64,000 nt of DNA from Sinorhizobium sp. RAC02 (GTDB taxonomy: Bacteria > Pseudomonadota > Alphaproteobacteria > Rhizobiales > Rhizobiaceae), in assembly GCF_001713395.1 (NCBI RefSeq), contig NZ_CP016450.1:2046001-2110000 (forward strand). Reading direction: 5' to 3'. The position numbers and the translations under genes were made by a program. Shown here piece after piece: positions 6,983 through 15,426 of the stretch (the first letter of the stretch is position 1; each line of letters starts with the position of its first letter). Under the pieces are notes generated by a model that did not search any database, had not been told where the DNA came from, and saw nothing but the letters and a program-made list of their open reading frames with translations.

Positions 6983-8419
6983 ATGTCCGAGAGCGTCATC
7001 ACCCCGAAGGAGGCCGCGCCGCGGCTTTCCAGCCTGTTTTCCCGCGCCTATCTGTTCGGCACGCTGATGCTTGGTGGCGGAATCATGCTGCATGCGGTGG
7101 AGACGTATATTACCGCGACGCTGATGCCCTCGATCGTGCGCGATATCGGCGGCCTTTCGCTGTTTGCCTGGGCGACGACGATCTATGTCGCGGCCTCCGT
7201 GCTCGGCTCGACCTTCGTCGCGGTCAGGCCGGAAAGCGTGACGCTCAACCGTTGCTACGTGTTCGGCGCGGTGCTGTTCGGCATCGGCAGCCTCGTCTGC
7301 GCCATCGCGCCGACCATGGAGACGGTGTTGATCGGCCGGGCGATCCAGGGGCTCGGCGCAGGTTTTCTCGTGGCCCTCGGTTATGCCTTCATCCGCTTCG
7401 TCTATCCGGAGCCGCTGTGGAGCACGGCATCGACGCTCTATGCGGCGGTCTGGGGCATCGCGACCTTCCTCGGCCCGACGATCGGCGGCATCTTTGCGGC
7501 CGGCAGCGCCTGGCGCGAGGCCTTTGCACTGCTCGTTCCGCTGTCGATCCTGATGGCGCTTTCCGCGCCGAAACTGCTGCCATCAGGCGAAGGCGAGCGG
7601 GTGACGACAAAAACACCCTTCCCGCAGATCGTGCTGCTGGTGGCGGCCGTCGTGCTGCTCTCCTTCGCAAGCTCCGTGACGGCACCGATCCTGCGCGGCG
7701 CCCTGGCCGCCGCCGCCGTGCTCGGCGTGATCACCGCCATCACGATCGAGCGGCATACCGAGGCGCGCCTGCTGCCGGCCGGCACGATCAGCCTCTCCTC
7801 GCCGCTCGCCCGCGTCTATCTCACCATGCTGCTGTTGCTGGTGACGATCTGCTCGGACGTCTACATTCCCTATTTCCTCCAGGTGCTGCATGCCGTGACG
7901 CCGCTGGTCTCCGGCTATCTCGTGGCGCTTCTGGCGCTCGGCTGGACGGTCGCCGCCTTTACCACCGCAAGCCTCAAGGGGCGGCGGGCCAATCAGGTCA
8001 TCCTTGCGGGTGCCGCGATCCTGGCGGTGGCGACGGCGCTGCTCGTCGTCACGCTCGCGCGGTACAATCCGCAGAGTGACATCCTGCCGCTCACCATCGC
8101 CACCGTCTTCATCTTCCTGATGGGTTTCGGCATCGGCATGGGCTGGGCGCATCTCGTCACGCATGTGCTGCGCCTCGCCCCCGCCGGCGAGACGGACAAG
8201 GCCTCGGCGGCGATCACCACCATGCAGGCGCTCGGCGCAGCCTTCGGGGCAGCCCTTGCGGGTGTCATCGTCAACTCCACCGGGCTCATCGAACCGGGCG
8301 GCACCGAAGGGGCGCTGACGGCGGCACGCTGGCTCTACTCGCTGCTTGCATTGCCGGCGGCGCTCGCGATCCTGCTGACACTCAGGCTTCCCGTCGGCAA
8401 AACTGCGGCGGGGCATTGA
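6983..8419 (+). CDS. MFS transporter, DHA2-like
   Basis: 478 residues with about 14 hydrophobic segments, the size and layout of drug:H+ antiporters of the DHA2 group. GRAIQGLGAGFLVALGYAFI is the motif-C-like antiporter stretch in helix 5; TYITATLMPSI in the first helices matches the DHA2 motif 'D1'-like region. It probably exports a small organic compound by proton antiport; the substrate is unknown. The start at 6983 (MSESVITPKEAAP) follows AAGG and fits the family; an upstream in-frame start at 6917 adds a non-conserved tail. Confidence 0.85.
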   Translation: MSESVITPKEAAPRLSSLFSRAYLFGTLMLGGGIMLHAVETYITATLMPSIVRDIGGLSLFAWATTIYVAASVLGSTFVAVRPESVTLNRCYVFGAVLFGIGSLVCAIAPTMETVLIGRAIQGLGAGFLVALGYAFIRFVYPEPLWSTASTLYAAVWGIATFLGPTIGGIFAAGSAWREAFALLVPLSILMALSAPKLLPSGEGERVTTKTPFPQIVLLVAAVVLLSFASSVTAPILRGALAAAAVLGVITAITIERHTEARLLPAGTISLSSPLARVYLTMLLLLVTICSDVYIPYFLQVLHAVTPLVSGYLVALLALGWTVAAFTTASLKGRRANQVILAGAAILAVATALLVVTLARYNPQSDILPLTIATVFIFLMGFGIGMGWAHLVTHVLRLAPAGETDKASAAITTMQALGAAFGAALAGVIVNSTGLIEPGGTEGALTAARWLYSLLALPAALAILLTLRLPVGKTAAGH

Positions 8420-8524
8420 GGATTTGTTAACGGCTTCCGGCGGTCTCGATTGCGACGCCGCCGCCTTCTGCCACAAAGGGCACCTGTCGTCGGGCGTGTC
8501 TCGGTGATTCTGTCGTGGGAAGGA

Positions 8525-9508
8525 ATGCCGTCCGTGAGACGCAGCAACAGGCAGAGACTCCCGGGCGAAAGCGGCATGGCGCACAATGATGCGATCCTGC
8601 CGCTCACGCTGATCCGCGACCGGGCCACGACCGACCTCATTCTTTCCGGGCTCGATGCCTCCGGCGTCGCCTTCGCGCTGTTTTCGCCGGAAGACGACCT
8701 TTCCTACGGTTCCACGGCGTTCAAGGCGCTGTTCGACGTGCGGCCCGGCACGCGCACCTTCGCCGAGATCATGCGCAACTGCCACATGACGAGCACCGGC
8801 CCGAAGGTCGACACGCCGATCGAGGATTTTCTCGACATGGCGCGCAAAAAGCGGCGCAGCAGCCCGCAGCGCACCTTCGAGATCGACACCAGCGACGATC
8901 GCTGGTTCCTGGTCAACGAGACGCTGCTGCCCGGCGGCTGGCTGTGGCACGTCTTCACCGACATCACCATGCTGAAATCGAACGAACAGGTGTTGCAGCT
9001 GGCGCGTGATGCCGCCCAGCGTGCGGCCGACACGGACCCCCTCACCGGCCTCCTCAACCGCCGTGCCGGCATGGAGCGGCTCGCGGCGGAAATGCGCAGT
9101 GCCGCGCGCGACGGCACTGCGCTGTCACTCGCCCTGATCGACCTCGACCATTTCAAGTCGGTCAACGACCGCTATGGCCATAGCAAAGGCGACCAGGTGC
9201 TCCAGCATTTCGCGGCCGCCGGGCGCCAGCAGTTGCGCGGCGGCGACGTTTTTGCCCGCATCGGCGGCGAGGAATTCCTGGTGCTGATGCCGGAAACCGG
9301 CATCGAGGAAGCGGTAAACGCCATCGAGCGGCTACGCCGCCACATCGCCCGCGAGGAGAACCGCGCGGACCTCAACTGCGCCTACACCATGTCGGCCGGT
9401 GTCGCGGAATATTGCGACACGGCGGCGGAGGATCTTTTCGAGCGGGCCGACCGGGCGCTTTATTGCGCCAAGCGTCACGGCCGCGACCGCATCGAGCAGG
9501 CGGACTGA
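8525..9508 (+). CDS. Diguanylate cyclase with N-terminal PAS-like domain
   Basis: About 327 residues. The N-terminal half looks like a PAS sensor (LILSGLDASGVAFALFSPED onward), the C-terminal half is a GGDEF domain: DPLTGLLNRRAG, LIDLDHFKSVNDRYGH, then the active-site GGEEF. GGEEF is an active variant, so it should make c-di-GMP from two GTP. No inhibitory RxxD is evident five residues before GGEEF (the sequence there is FARI). No membrane segment, so a cytoplasmic sensor. The start is uncertain: 8525 has GGGAAGG close by, while 8576 gives a tidier N-terminus (MAHNDAIL). Confidence 0.87.
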   Translation: MPSVRRSNRQRLPGESGMAHNDAILPLTLIRDRATTDLILSGLDASGVAFALFSPEDDLSYGSTAFKALFDVRPGTRTFAEIMRNCHMTSTGPKVDTPIEDFLDMARKKRRSSPQRTFEIDTSDDRWFLVNETLLPGGWLWHVFTDITMLKSNEQVLQLARDAAQRAADTDPLTGLLNRRAGMERLAAEMRSAARDGTALSLALIDLDHFKSVNDRYGHSKGDQVLQHFAAAGRQQLRGGDVFARIGGEEFLVLMPETGIEEAVNAIERLRRHIAREENRADLNCAYTMSAGVAEYCDTAAEDLFERADRALYCAKRHGRDRIEQAD

Positions 9509-9513
9509 GAACC

Positions 9514-10515
9514 TCAGTCGAAGGTCAGCATGATCTTCCCGATGTGATCGCCATGCTCCATCATGCGGTGACCGGCGGCGGCGTCATTGTATGGCATGAC
9601 CGCGTGGATGACCGGCGCGATGCGCCCCTCCTCCAGCAATGGCCAGACCTTCTCCAGCAATTCGTCGCGGATCGCCTGCTTTTCCACCGCGGTGCGCGGA
9701 CGCATGGCCGAGCCCATGAGATGCAGGCGCTTTTGCAGGATGGGGGCGAGGCTGACCTTTTCGGCAAAGGTGCCGCCGAGGAAGGCGATGATCGACAGGC
9801 GCCCATCACGGGCGAGCGACTTCAGGTTCCGCTCGAAATAGGCAGCACCGATCATGTCGAGGATGACATCGACGCCCGCCTTGCCGGTTTCTTCCGCGAT
9901 GACGGTGCAGAAATCCTCGCTGCGGTAGTTGATGGCACAGCTGGCGCCGAGATCCACGCAGGCGTCGCATTTTTCCAACGTGCCGGCCGTCGCAAAGACG
10001 CGGGAGCCGAAGGCGCTGGCCAACTGGATCGCCGTCGTGCCGATGCCGCTCGAGCCACCGTGGATCAGCACGCTTTCGCCGGGTTTCAGGCCGGCCATCA
10101 TGAAGAGATTGGCCCAGACGGTGAAAAAGGTCTCCGGCAGGGCCGCCGCCTTGACGGCATCGAAGCCCTTCGGAAAGGGCAGCGCCTGGGTCGCCGGCAC
10201 TGCGCAATATTGTGCGTAGCCGCCGCCATTCGCCAGCGCGCAGACCTTGTCGCCGATCTCGTAGCCCGTCACATCGTCGCCGATCGCGACGACCTCGCCG
10301 GCAATCTCCAGGCCGAGGATGGGGCTGGCATCCGGCGGCGGCGGATAATCGCCCTTGCGCTGCAGCACGTCCGGCCGGTTGATGCCCGCCGCCTCGACGC
10401 GCACCAGAAGTTCCCCGCTGCGGGGCTGAGGCGTCCTGCCCTCGGCGACCGCCAGATTATCCGGGCCGCCGTGTTCGCTGAGCCCGACATAGAGCATGGA
10501 CGATGGAACTGTCAT
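9514..10515 (-). CDS. NAD(P)H:quinone oxidoreductase, PIG3-like MDR family
   Basis: 333 residues of the zinc-free medium-chain dehydrogenase family. The catalytic domain opens with [20 protein letters not shown], typical of quinone oxidoreductases, and the nucleotide-binding fold has [15 protein letters not shown]. The absence of the structural-zinc cysteine cluster and the KGDYPPPP block point to the PIG3 subgroup, which reduces quinones with NADPH. GGGAGG lies eight bases upstream of the start. It is convergent with the diguanylate cyclase, five bases apart. Confidence 0.9.
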   Translation of the reverse strand: MTVPSSMLYVGLSEHGGPDNLAVAEGRTPQPRSGELLVRVEAAGINRPDVLQRKGDYPPPPDASPILGLEIAGEVVAIGDDVTGYEIGDKVCALANGGGYAQYCAVPATQALPFPKGFDAVKAAALPETFFTVWANLFMMAGLKPGESVLIHGGSSGIGTTAIQLASAFGSRVFATAGTLEKCDACVDLGASCAINYRSEDFCTVIAEETGKAGVDVILDMIGAAYFERNLKSLARDGRLSIIAFLGGTFAEKVSLAPILQKRLHLMGSAMRPRTAVEKQAIRDELLEKVWPLLEEGRIAPVIHAVMPYNDAAAGHRMMEHGDHIGKIMLTFD

Positions 10516-10840
10516 GGCTTTGGCCTCCCGGGCGCGTTTGTGGCGCGCAACCTCTTTCGATGATTCTAGCCTAAAGCGCGAACCATTTGAATCGGTTCCG
10601 CCCGTGCCTGCGACATTTGCGACCATGGAAACGTTGCCCCTTTTTTGCCGCAAACCACTGAAATTCCGCCCGTTTCAGGACGGCAAGAATTAAATCTTGT
10701 TAATTTGAAAACGGATTTTTCCGGGCCTAGCTTTCATTCCGAAGCCGGGGAGCGCCGGCGGTCATCCCCCAAGACCGCGACGCGACGTCTCCCGGACGGC
10801 TTCTTTGTGCCCCGCCCGGGGCCAATCCAGGACGACACAA
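10516..10840. other. Intergenic region, divergent promoters
   Basis: 325 bp between the quinone oxidoreductase and DUF1344 genes. It must hold both promoters. The visible structure is an inverted repeat GAACC (10580-10584)/GGTTC (10594-10598) in a stretch like 'GCGCGAACCATTTGAATCGG', which resembles a common rhizobial intergenic hairpin. I see no gene in it. Confidence 0.5.
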
Positions 10841-11101
10841 ATGCGTGTTCTTCTTTCCAATCTTGCCATCGTCACCGTTCTCACCACACCGGCTCTTGCG
10901 CTGGCCGCCCCCCAAATGGCGACCGGGACGGTCAAGGACTATAACAAGGCGTCGATGTCTCTGACGCTCAATGACGGCACCACCTTCCAGCTTCCCAAGG
11001 GGTTCCACGATCCCGGACTGAAGACTGGCGAGAAGGTATCCGTCTCCTTTGACATGTCCGGCAAGAACCACCAGGCGAAGACCGTAAAAATCCTTCGCTG
11101 A
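10841..11101 (+). CDS. DUF1344 exported protein
   Basis: 86 residues: a Sec signal peptide (about residues 1-22, ending ALALAA before PQMATG) and a small beta-rich DUF1344 domain with the pattern GTVKDYNKASMSLTLNDGTT. DUF1344 is found in Hyphomicrobiales and has no known activity; its size and fold suggest a periplasmic OB-like domain, which is inference. The start at 10841 is the first methionine of a good signal peptide. It stands alone as a short monocistronic unit. Confidence 0.8.
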   Translation: MRVLLSNLAIVTVLTTPALALAAPQMATGTVKDYNKASMSLTLNDGTTFQLPKGFHDPGLKTGEKVSVSFDMSGKNHQAKTVKILR

Positions 11102-11200
11102 TGTGGCTGGGGGGCGGGTTTCGACGAGCCCGCCTCCTTTGACGAAAGCATTTCCGCATTTCTTCGAATTGCGAAAACGCTCATACCCTTTTGTTTTCGC

Positions 11201-11244
11201 GCAATTCCAAATGCAAAACCGCCGCGCACTTTTGCTGGAATTGC
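11201..11244. repeat. Dispersed 44-bp hairpin repeat, copy A
   Basis: Ends GCAATTCCA/TGGAATTGC are a perfect 9-bp inverted pair and the inner blocks GCAAAA/TTTTGC pair as well, around an ACCGC core. Related copies lie at 57623-57672 and 63788-63834, and a diverged one near 56951-56992. Confidence 0.7.
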
Positions 11245-11245
11245 T

Positions 11246-13060
11246 CTACGGCGCAGCCACGGGCTGCGCTCCGGCGGATGTCGAGGACAGCACGAGCCCC
11301 CCGTCGCTTCCCTTGGCATCCGCCTTCAAGGCGGCGATCCGGCTGCTGATCTGCCCCGCCTCGCCGATCACCTCGCCCTCCGGCACGACCAGAGCCACGG
11401 CAGAGCAGCGCATCAACGGGAAACGCGTCGCATTGCCGGCGCGGTCGCGCCCGCGGATTTCCCCGGCAAGACGATCCTCCGGCGAGTAGAGCGAGCGCAC
11501 CTCGCGGGCGAAATCGGCAAGCAGGCGCTCCAGAATCTCCCGCACCGCCTCGACCGGCCGGTTGCAGATGCCGGCAAAAAAATCATCGCCGCCGACATGG
11601 CCGATGAAAACATCGTCACCAATGAATTCGCGGCGCATCAGCGAGGCGAACATCGAGAGCGCGAGGTCGCCCTTGTGAAAGCCGTAGAGATCGTTGAACG
11701 GCTTGAAATTGTCGAAATCGAAGTAGCACAGGCAGCGCAGCTCGTCGCCGTCGAGCGCCTTGTCCTGCAGGTAGTCGCGGATCGAGCGGTTGCCGGGAAG
11801 GCCGGTCAGCGGGTTCTGGTCCTCCGCCGTCTTCAGCCGCTTCTCGTTGATGATCTTCAGGAGCGACGAGGCGGACAGAATGCCGGCATAACGCAGGTTC
11901 TCCGTCATGATCACACATTCATTGCCGCCCATGCCGGTGAAGACGTCGAGCAGCTGCTCGGCCGGCGTGTCGAGATCGGCGATCGGCGCCGTCGTGACGA
12001 AATGCGAGAGGGTCTTCTGGTAGAGCTTGTTCTTCAGCAAGTCACGGCCGAACGGGTGATAGCTCAGCTCCTTCACATGGTATTCGTGCAGGATGCCGCG
12101 CGGCTCGTCATTGGCGTTGAGCACCGGGAAGAAGGTGCGCTTGGGATCGCGGCGGAAGAACTCGAAGACCGATTCCAGGCTTTCGTTCTCGCGCAGCACC
12201 GCGACCTGCTCGATCTCGCGGCGGATGAGGATGCTGTCCAGCGTGCGGGAATTGCGACGGATGCCGCCGGCGCGGGTGACCTGCGGGTAGACCGGGCTCA
12301 GCGTGGAAAAATCGGTGACGGGCCGGGAGACGAACCAGCCCTGCACCAGATCGCAGCCGGCCTCACGGCAGGCGACGAATTCCGCCTCACTCTCCACGCC
12401 TTCCGCGATGACGCGGATGCCCAACACATGGGCGGCGTTGACCGTGTTGCGCACCAGATGGCGTTTTCGCGCATCGGACTCCATGCCGGAGATAAAATGG
12501 CGATCGATCTTGAGATAGTCGACCTGATGATCGCAGAGCAATTTCAGCCCGTTATGGCCGACGCCGAAATCGTCGATGGCGAGCTTGAAACCGGCAAGGC
12601 GCAGCTTGCGGACCAGGATGGCGAAATCCGGCAGCGTATCGTTGTCGAAGCGCTCGGAAATCTCAAAGCAGATCGAGGACGCCGGAATGCCGGCGCGGCC
12701 AAGATGACCGGCAAGCCGCTCGACGAGGTCCGCACCCTCCGGCACGAGGCGGGAATCGAGATTGATGAACAGCGTGCGCGAGCGAAAATCCGGCAGGGCC
12801 GCGAAGGCGGCAATCGCGCGGCTGTTGACCATATGCTCCAGCGCCAGAAGCTGGCCTGCCTCATGCGCCCGGTCGATCAGGTCGAGCGGCGAGCGGAAAC
12901 CGAGGCGGTCGAAGCCGCGCATCAGCGATTCGTAGCCGAACACCGCGCCGGTGGCAGCCTCGACGATCGGCTGGAAGGCCGTTTCGATCACCAGCTTGGC
13001 GAGGGTGACGATCTCGCCATCTCCAAAACGGCGAAGCGCTAGCAATTCGGCGGCGGACAT
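11246..13060 (-). CDS. EAL-CBS-GGDEF c-di-GMP signalling protein
   Basis: 604 residues. The EAL domain is N-terminal (about 18-260): the signature reads YESLMRG (ESL for EAL), and the other catalytic residues are present (NLD, FEISER, AIDDFGVG, LKIDRHF, AEGVES, VQGWF), so phosphodiesterase activity is likely. Two CBS-like units follow (about 290-425), then a GGDEF domain with NPLTGLPGNRSI and a changed active site GGDDF, probably weak or inactive as a cyclase and perhaps a GTP sensor. The start at 13060 has GGAGTG upstream and removes a non-conserved 31-residue extension. No membrane segments. Confidence 0.9.
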   Translation of the reverse strand: MSAAELLALRRFGDGEIVTLAKLVIETAFQPIVEAATGAVFGYESLMRGFDRLGFRSPLDLIDRAHEAGQLLALEHMVNSRAIAAFAALPDFRSRTLFINLDSRLVPEGADLVERLAGHLGRAGIPASSICFEISERFDNDTLPDFAILVRKLRLAGFKLAIDDFGVGHNGLKLLCDHQVDYLKIDRHFISGMESDARKRHLVRNTVNAAHVLGIRVIAEGVESEAEFVACREAGCDLVQGWFVSRPVTDFSTLSPVYPQVTRAGGIRRNSRTLDSILIRREIEQVAVLRENESLESVFEFFRRDPKRTFFPVLNANDEPRGILHEYHVKELSYHPFGRDLLKNKLYQKTLSHFVTTAPIADLDTPAEQLLDVFTGMGGNECVIMTENLRYAGILSASSLLKIINEKRLKTAEDQNPLTGLPGNRSIRDYLQDKALDGDELRCLCYFDFDNFKPFNDLYGFHKGDLALSMFASLMRREFIGDDVFIGHVGGDDFFAGICNRPVEAVREILERLLADFAREVRSLYSPEDRLAGEIRGRDRAGNATRFPLMRCSAVALVVPEGEVIGEAGQISSRIAALKADAKGSDGGLVLSSTSAGAQPVAAP

Positions 13061-13182
13061 AGGGCACTCCGGGGCGTGAACTTTGCCGCGAAGTCTCGCC
13101 TGCGAGAGCTGAAAAATCCGTTTCCGTAATGTGACAGTTCGATGAAACTTCAATGACTACAAGGAGTTGAAAAAGAAGCGCC

Positions 13183-13620
13183 TCATATAGGCAAAGCGAG
13201 CAGCAGGGCACCGCCGCCGATCATCGCGACGGCGAGCCAATGGGCCGTCGAAAGCTGCTCGCCGAGAAACAGAACGGCAAAGACCGCGACGAGCACGACA
13301 CTGAGCTTGTCGACGGGAGCGACCTGCGCGGCCTTGCCGATCTGCAAGGCGCGAAAATAGCAGAGCCAGGACGCGCCGGTCGCCAAACCCGAGAGAACGA
13401 GGAAAATCCAGCTCCTTGCCGGCACGGAACCGGGCGCCTGCCAGTTGCCGGCAAGCGTCAGCATGAGGGCCAGCGCCAGCAGGATCACCACGGTGCGCAC
13501 GAAGGTGGCGAAATCGGAGTTGACCTCGGCAATGCCGATCTTGGCGAAGATCGCCGTCAGCGCGGCGAAGACGGCGGAGCCGAGCGCCCAGACCTGCCAG
13601 GACGTCAAAAGCGCCTTCAC
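13183..13620 (-). CDS. Single-domain EamA (DMT) membrane protein
   Basis: 145 residues with four to five hydrophobic segments: one EamA unit, half the size of the usual ten-helix transporters, so it probably works as a dimer. The start is GTG, overlapping the crcB stop in GTGA, with GGAGGTG upstream inside crcB: the two are translationally coupled. The substrate is unknown. It is the last gene of a leftward hdeD-crcB-eamA unit. Confidence 0.85.
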   Translation of the reverse strand: MKALLTSWQVWALGSAVFAALTAIFAKIGIAEVNSDFATFVRTVVILLALALMLTLAGNWQAPGSVPARSWIFLVLSGLATGASWLCYFRALQIGKAAQVAPVDKLSVVLVAVFAVLFLGEQLSTAHWLAVAMIGGGALLLALPI

Positions 13621-14006
13621 AGTGCACCTCCTGCGAGCATAAGGCGCGATAGCGCAAGCCCCGCCGCCACGGCGACGAGCGACAGGATCACCGAGGCGCC
13701 GACATAAAGCGCGGCAAGCCCCACCTCGCCGCGCTCCCAGAGCAGCGCCGCATCAAGCGAAAAGGCGGAGAAGGTGGTGAAGCCGCCGAGGATACCGGTC
13801 GTCAGGAACAGCCGCGCCTCCTGCGGCAGGTGCCCGCGAAAGGCGAAGAAACCGGCGATCAACCCCATCAGCAGGCAGCCGAAGACGTTGATGACGAGCG
13901 TGCCGACGGGAAAGGCCGGGCCGAACAGCCGCATGGCCAACACATTCACGCCATGGCGGCCGGCACCGCCGATGCCGGCCCCGAGAAAGACGATCAGGTA
14001 ACCCAT
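13617..14006 (-). CDS. crcB: CrcB/Fluc fluoride channel
   Basis: 129 residues with four transmembrane segments. The family marks are visible: GAGIGGAGRHGVN near the start, the N-rich pore helix GTLVINVFGC, and GGFTTFSAFS, which carries the phenylalanine and threonine/serine residues lining the fluoride path. CrcB forms a dual-topology dimer that exports F-. It lies between hdeD and the half-size EamA gene (4-base overlap downstream, 9-base gap upstream). No fluoride riboswitch is apparent upstream of the operon. Confidence 0.92.
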   Translation of the reverse strand: MGYLIVFLGAGIGGAGRHGVNVLAMRLFGPAFPVGTLVINVFGCLLMGLIAGFFAFRGHLPQEARLFLTTGILGGFTTFSAFSLDAALLWERGEVGLAALYVGASVILSLVAVAAGLALSRLMLAGGAL

Positions 14007-14015
14007 GGCCGTCGG

Positions 14016-14564
14016 CTACTTGCGCAGCGCCAGGCCGAAGGCGATCAGCGCCCAGCCCTGCATGGCGAGGTCGAAGGCGAGGAAGAGGCCGAGCAGCCAC
14101 AGGCTGTTGACCGGCCAGCCGAGCAGGAAGACCACGCCGGCGAGCGCGGTAACGACACCGCCCGCCATCAGCCAGCCCCAGCCCTTTTCCGGCCGGACGC
14201 GCCAGGCGGCAAAGATGCGGAAGACACCGGCGACGAGCAGTGCCGCGGCCATCAGCAGGGTGAGCACGGCCGATGTCAGCACCGGATTGACGAAGGCCAG
14301 CACGCCGGCCGCGAGATAAAGCAGCGCGCTCAGCGCCCAGGCGATGGTCTCCCGCCACGCCTTGACCTGGAAGGCGTGAGCCAGATGCACCGCGCCGCCG
14401 ACGATCATCAGCATGCCGACATAATATACCGAGGCGACCGTCGCGATGAACAGGTTGGCCGCGGCGATGCCGCCGAAAACCAGCAGGACGGCGCCAAGGG
14501 CGACGAACCAGCCCCATTTGGCGCGAACCTCGGAGAGAGGGTTCATTCCGGGAGAGAGGACCAT
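14016..14564 (-). CDS. HdeD family membrane protein (DUF308)
   Basis: 182 residues with six hydrophobic segments arranged as three repeated pairs, as in HdeD of the E. coli acid-fitness island. HdeD-like proteins are linked to acid resistance at high cell density but have no defined transport activity. GAGG lies nine bases upstream of the start at 14564. It is the first gene of the leftward hdeD-crcB-eamA unit and diverges from betI. Confidence 0.85.
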   Translation of the reverse strand: MVLSPGMNPLSEVRAKWGWFVALGAVLLVFGGIAAANLFIATVASVYYVGMLMIVGGAVHLAHAFQVKAWRETIAWALSALLYLAAGVLAFVNPVLTSAVLTLLMAAALLVAGVFRIFAAWRVRPEKGWGWLMAGGVVTALAGVVFLLGWPVNSLWLLGLFLAFDLAMQGWALIAFGLALRK

Positions 14565-14661
14565 GTTTCACCTCGAAAAATGAATGAAAACAAGACCACG
14601 CTAACACGAAAAGCATCACCTTCGCGACATCTGATTGTGCGGCAAAAGGCGAAAGATTTTT

Positions 14662-14679
14662 ATTGATTGATCACTCAAT
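14662..14679. promoter_or_regulatory. Candidate BetI operator
   Basis: ATTGATTGATCACTCAAT is an 18-bp near-perfect palindrome (8 of 9 pairs, centre TGATCA), 35 bases upstream of betI. It resembles the TTGAxxxxxxxTCAA-type BetI sites known upstream of bet operons, which choline relieves. Confidence 0.65.
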
Positions 14680-14713
14680 TAAAAATACGCTGGCCCGAGA
14701 GTGAGGAACCGAC

Positions 14714-15370
14714 ATGCCGAAGGTTGGAATGGAGCCGGTGCGCCGCAAGGCGCTGGTGGACGCGACGCTGAGGGCGGTCGGCGACCATGGCTCGCTGACC
14801 GTCACCATGTCGGAGATCGCCCGCCATGCCGGTGTATCGCCAGCGCTTGCCCACCACTATTTCGGCTCCAAGGAACAGCTCGTCATCGAGACGATCCGCA
14901 GCCTGTTGCGCCAGCTGCGCACGGACGCGGTTGCGGCCCTCAAGGCGGCCACGACGCCGCGCGAAAAGCTGTCGGCGGTCATCCGGGTGAATTTCCAGGC
15001 GCACCAGTTCGCACCGGAGACGGTGGCTGCGTGGCTCGCCTTCTATTCGGAGGCGCAGCGCTCGGAAGAAGTGCGCCGCCTGCTCGTCGTCTATGCACGG
15101 CGGTTGAATTCCAACCTGCTGTCGAGCCTCAGGCAGCTCTGCCCGGCCGGGATCGCGTCGGATATTGCCGACGGTGCAGCCGCGATGATCGACGGCCTGT
15201 ATCTCCGGCAGGGGCTGAAATCCGCGCCGGTCAGCATCGAGTCGTCGATTGCGTTGACGGAGGGCTATGTGACGGCCCAGCTGGCCGCTGCCAATGCGGG
15301 TCGGGGCGATACGCCAAGCGCTGTCGCAGGATCGCCCCCACTCGCCGCTTCGCGGCGACCTCCCCCCTAA
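14714..15370 (+). CDS. betI: BetI, TetR-type repressor of the bet operon
   Basis: 218 residues. The TetR helix-turn-helix spans about 10-60 (TVTMSEIARHAGVSPALAHHYFGSKEQL cut to its core SEIARHAGVSPALAHHYFG), followed by the helical choline-sensing domain (HQFAPETVAAWLAFYSEAQ). It represses betICBA until choline is present. First gene of the operon, preceded by the palindrome at 14662. Oddity: the last dozen residues (about 207-218, proline- and arginine-rich) and the stop codon are encoded by an intergenic repeat (15333-15379), so the natural C-terminus has been replaced. Confidence 0.93.
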   Translation: MPKVGMEPVRRKALVDATLRAVGDHGSLTVTMSEIARHAGVSPALAHHYFGSKEQLVIETIRSLLRQLRTDAVAALKAATTPREKLSAVIRVNFQAHQFAPETVAAWLAFYSEAQRSEEVRRLLVVYARRLNSNLLSSLRQLCPAGIASDIADGAAAMIDGLYLRQGLKSAPVSIESSIALTEGYVTAQLAAANAGRGDTPSAVAGSPPLAASRRPPP

Positions 15371-15379
15371 AGGGAGCGG
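15333..15379. repeat. Partial copy of the large intergenic repeat
   Basis: Contains the blocks CCCCCACTCGCCGCTTCGCGG and GACCTCCCCCCTAAAGGG. They match the right half of the element at 62902-63042 and part of 18430-18541. It overlaps the 3' end of betI and supplies its TAA stop. Confidence 0.7.
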
Positions 15380-15426
15380 TAAAATCTGCCAAACGCCAAG
15401 TCTGATTTCGTTCCAAGGATCCGTCC

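Noticed and set aside
13620..14660. Fluoride riboswitch upstream of hdeD-crcB
   Set aside because: Read through the leader of the operon (14565-14660) I see none of the fluoride riboswitch core motifs, so it is not claimed.
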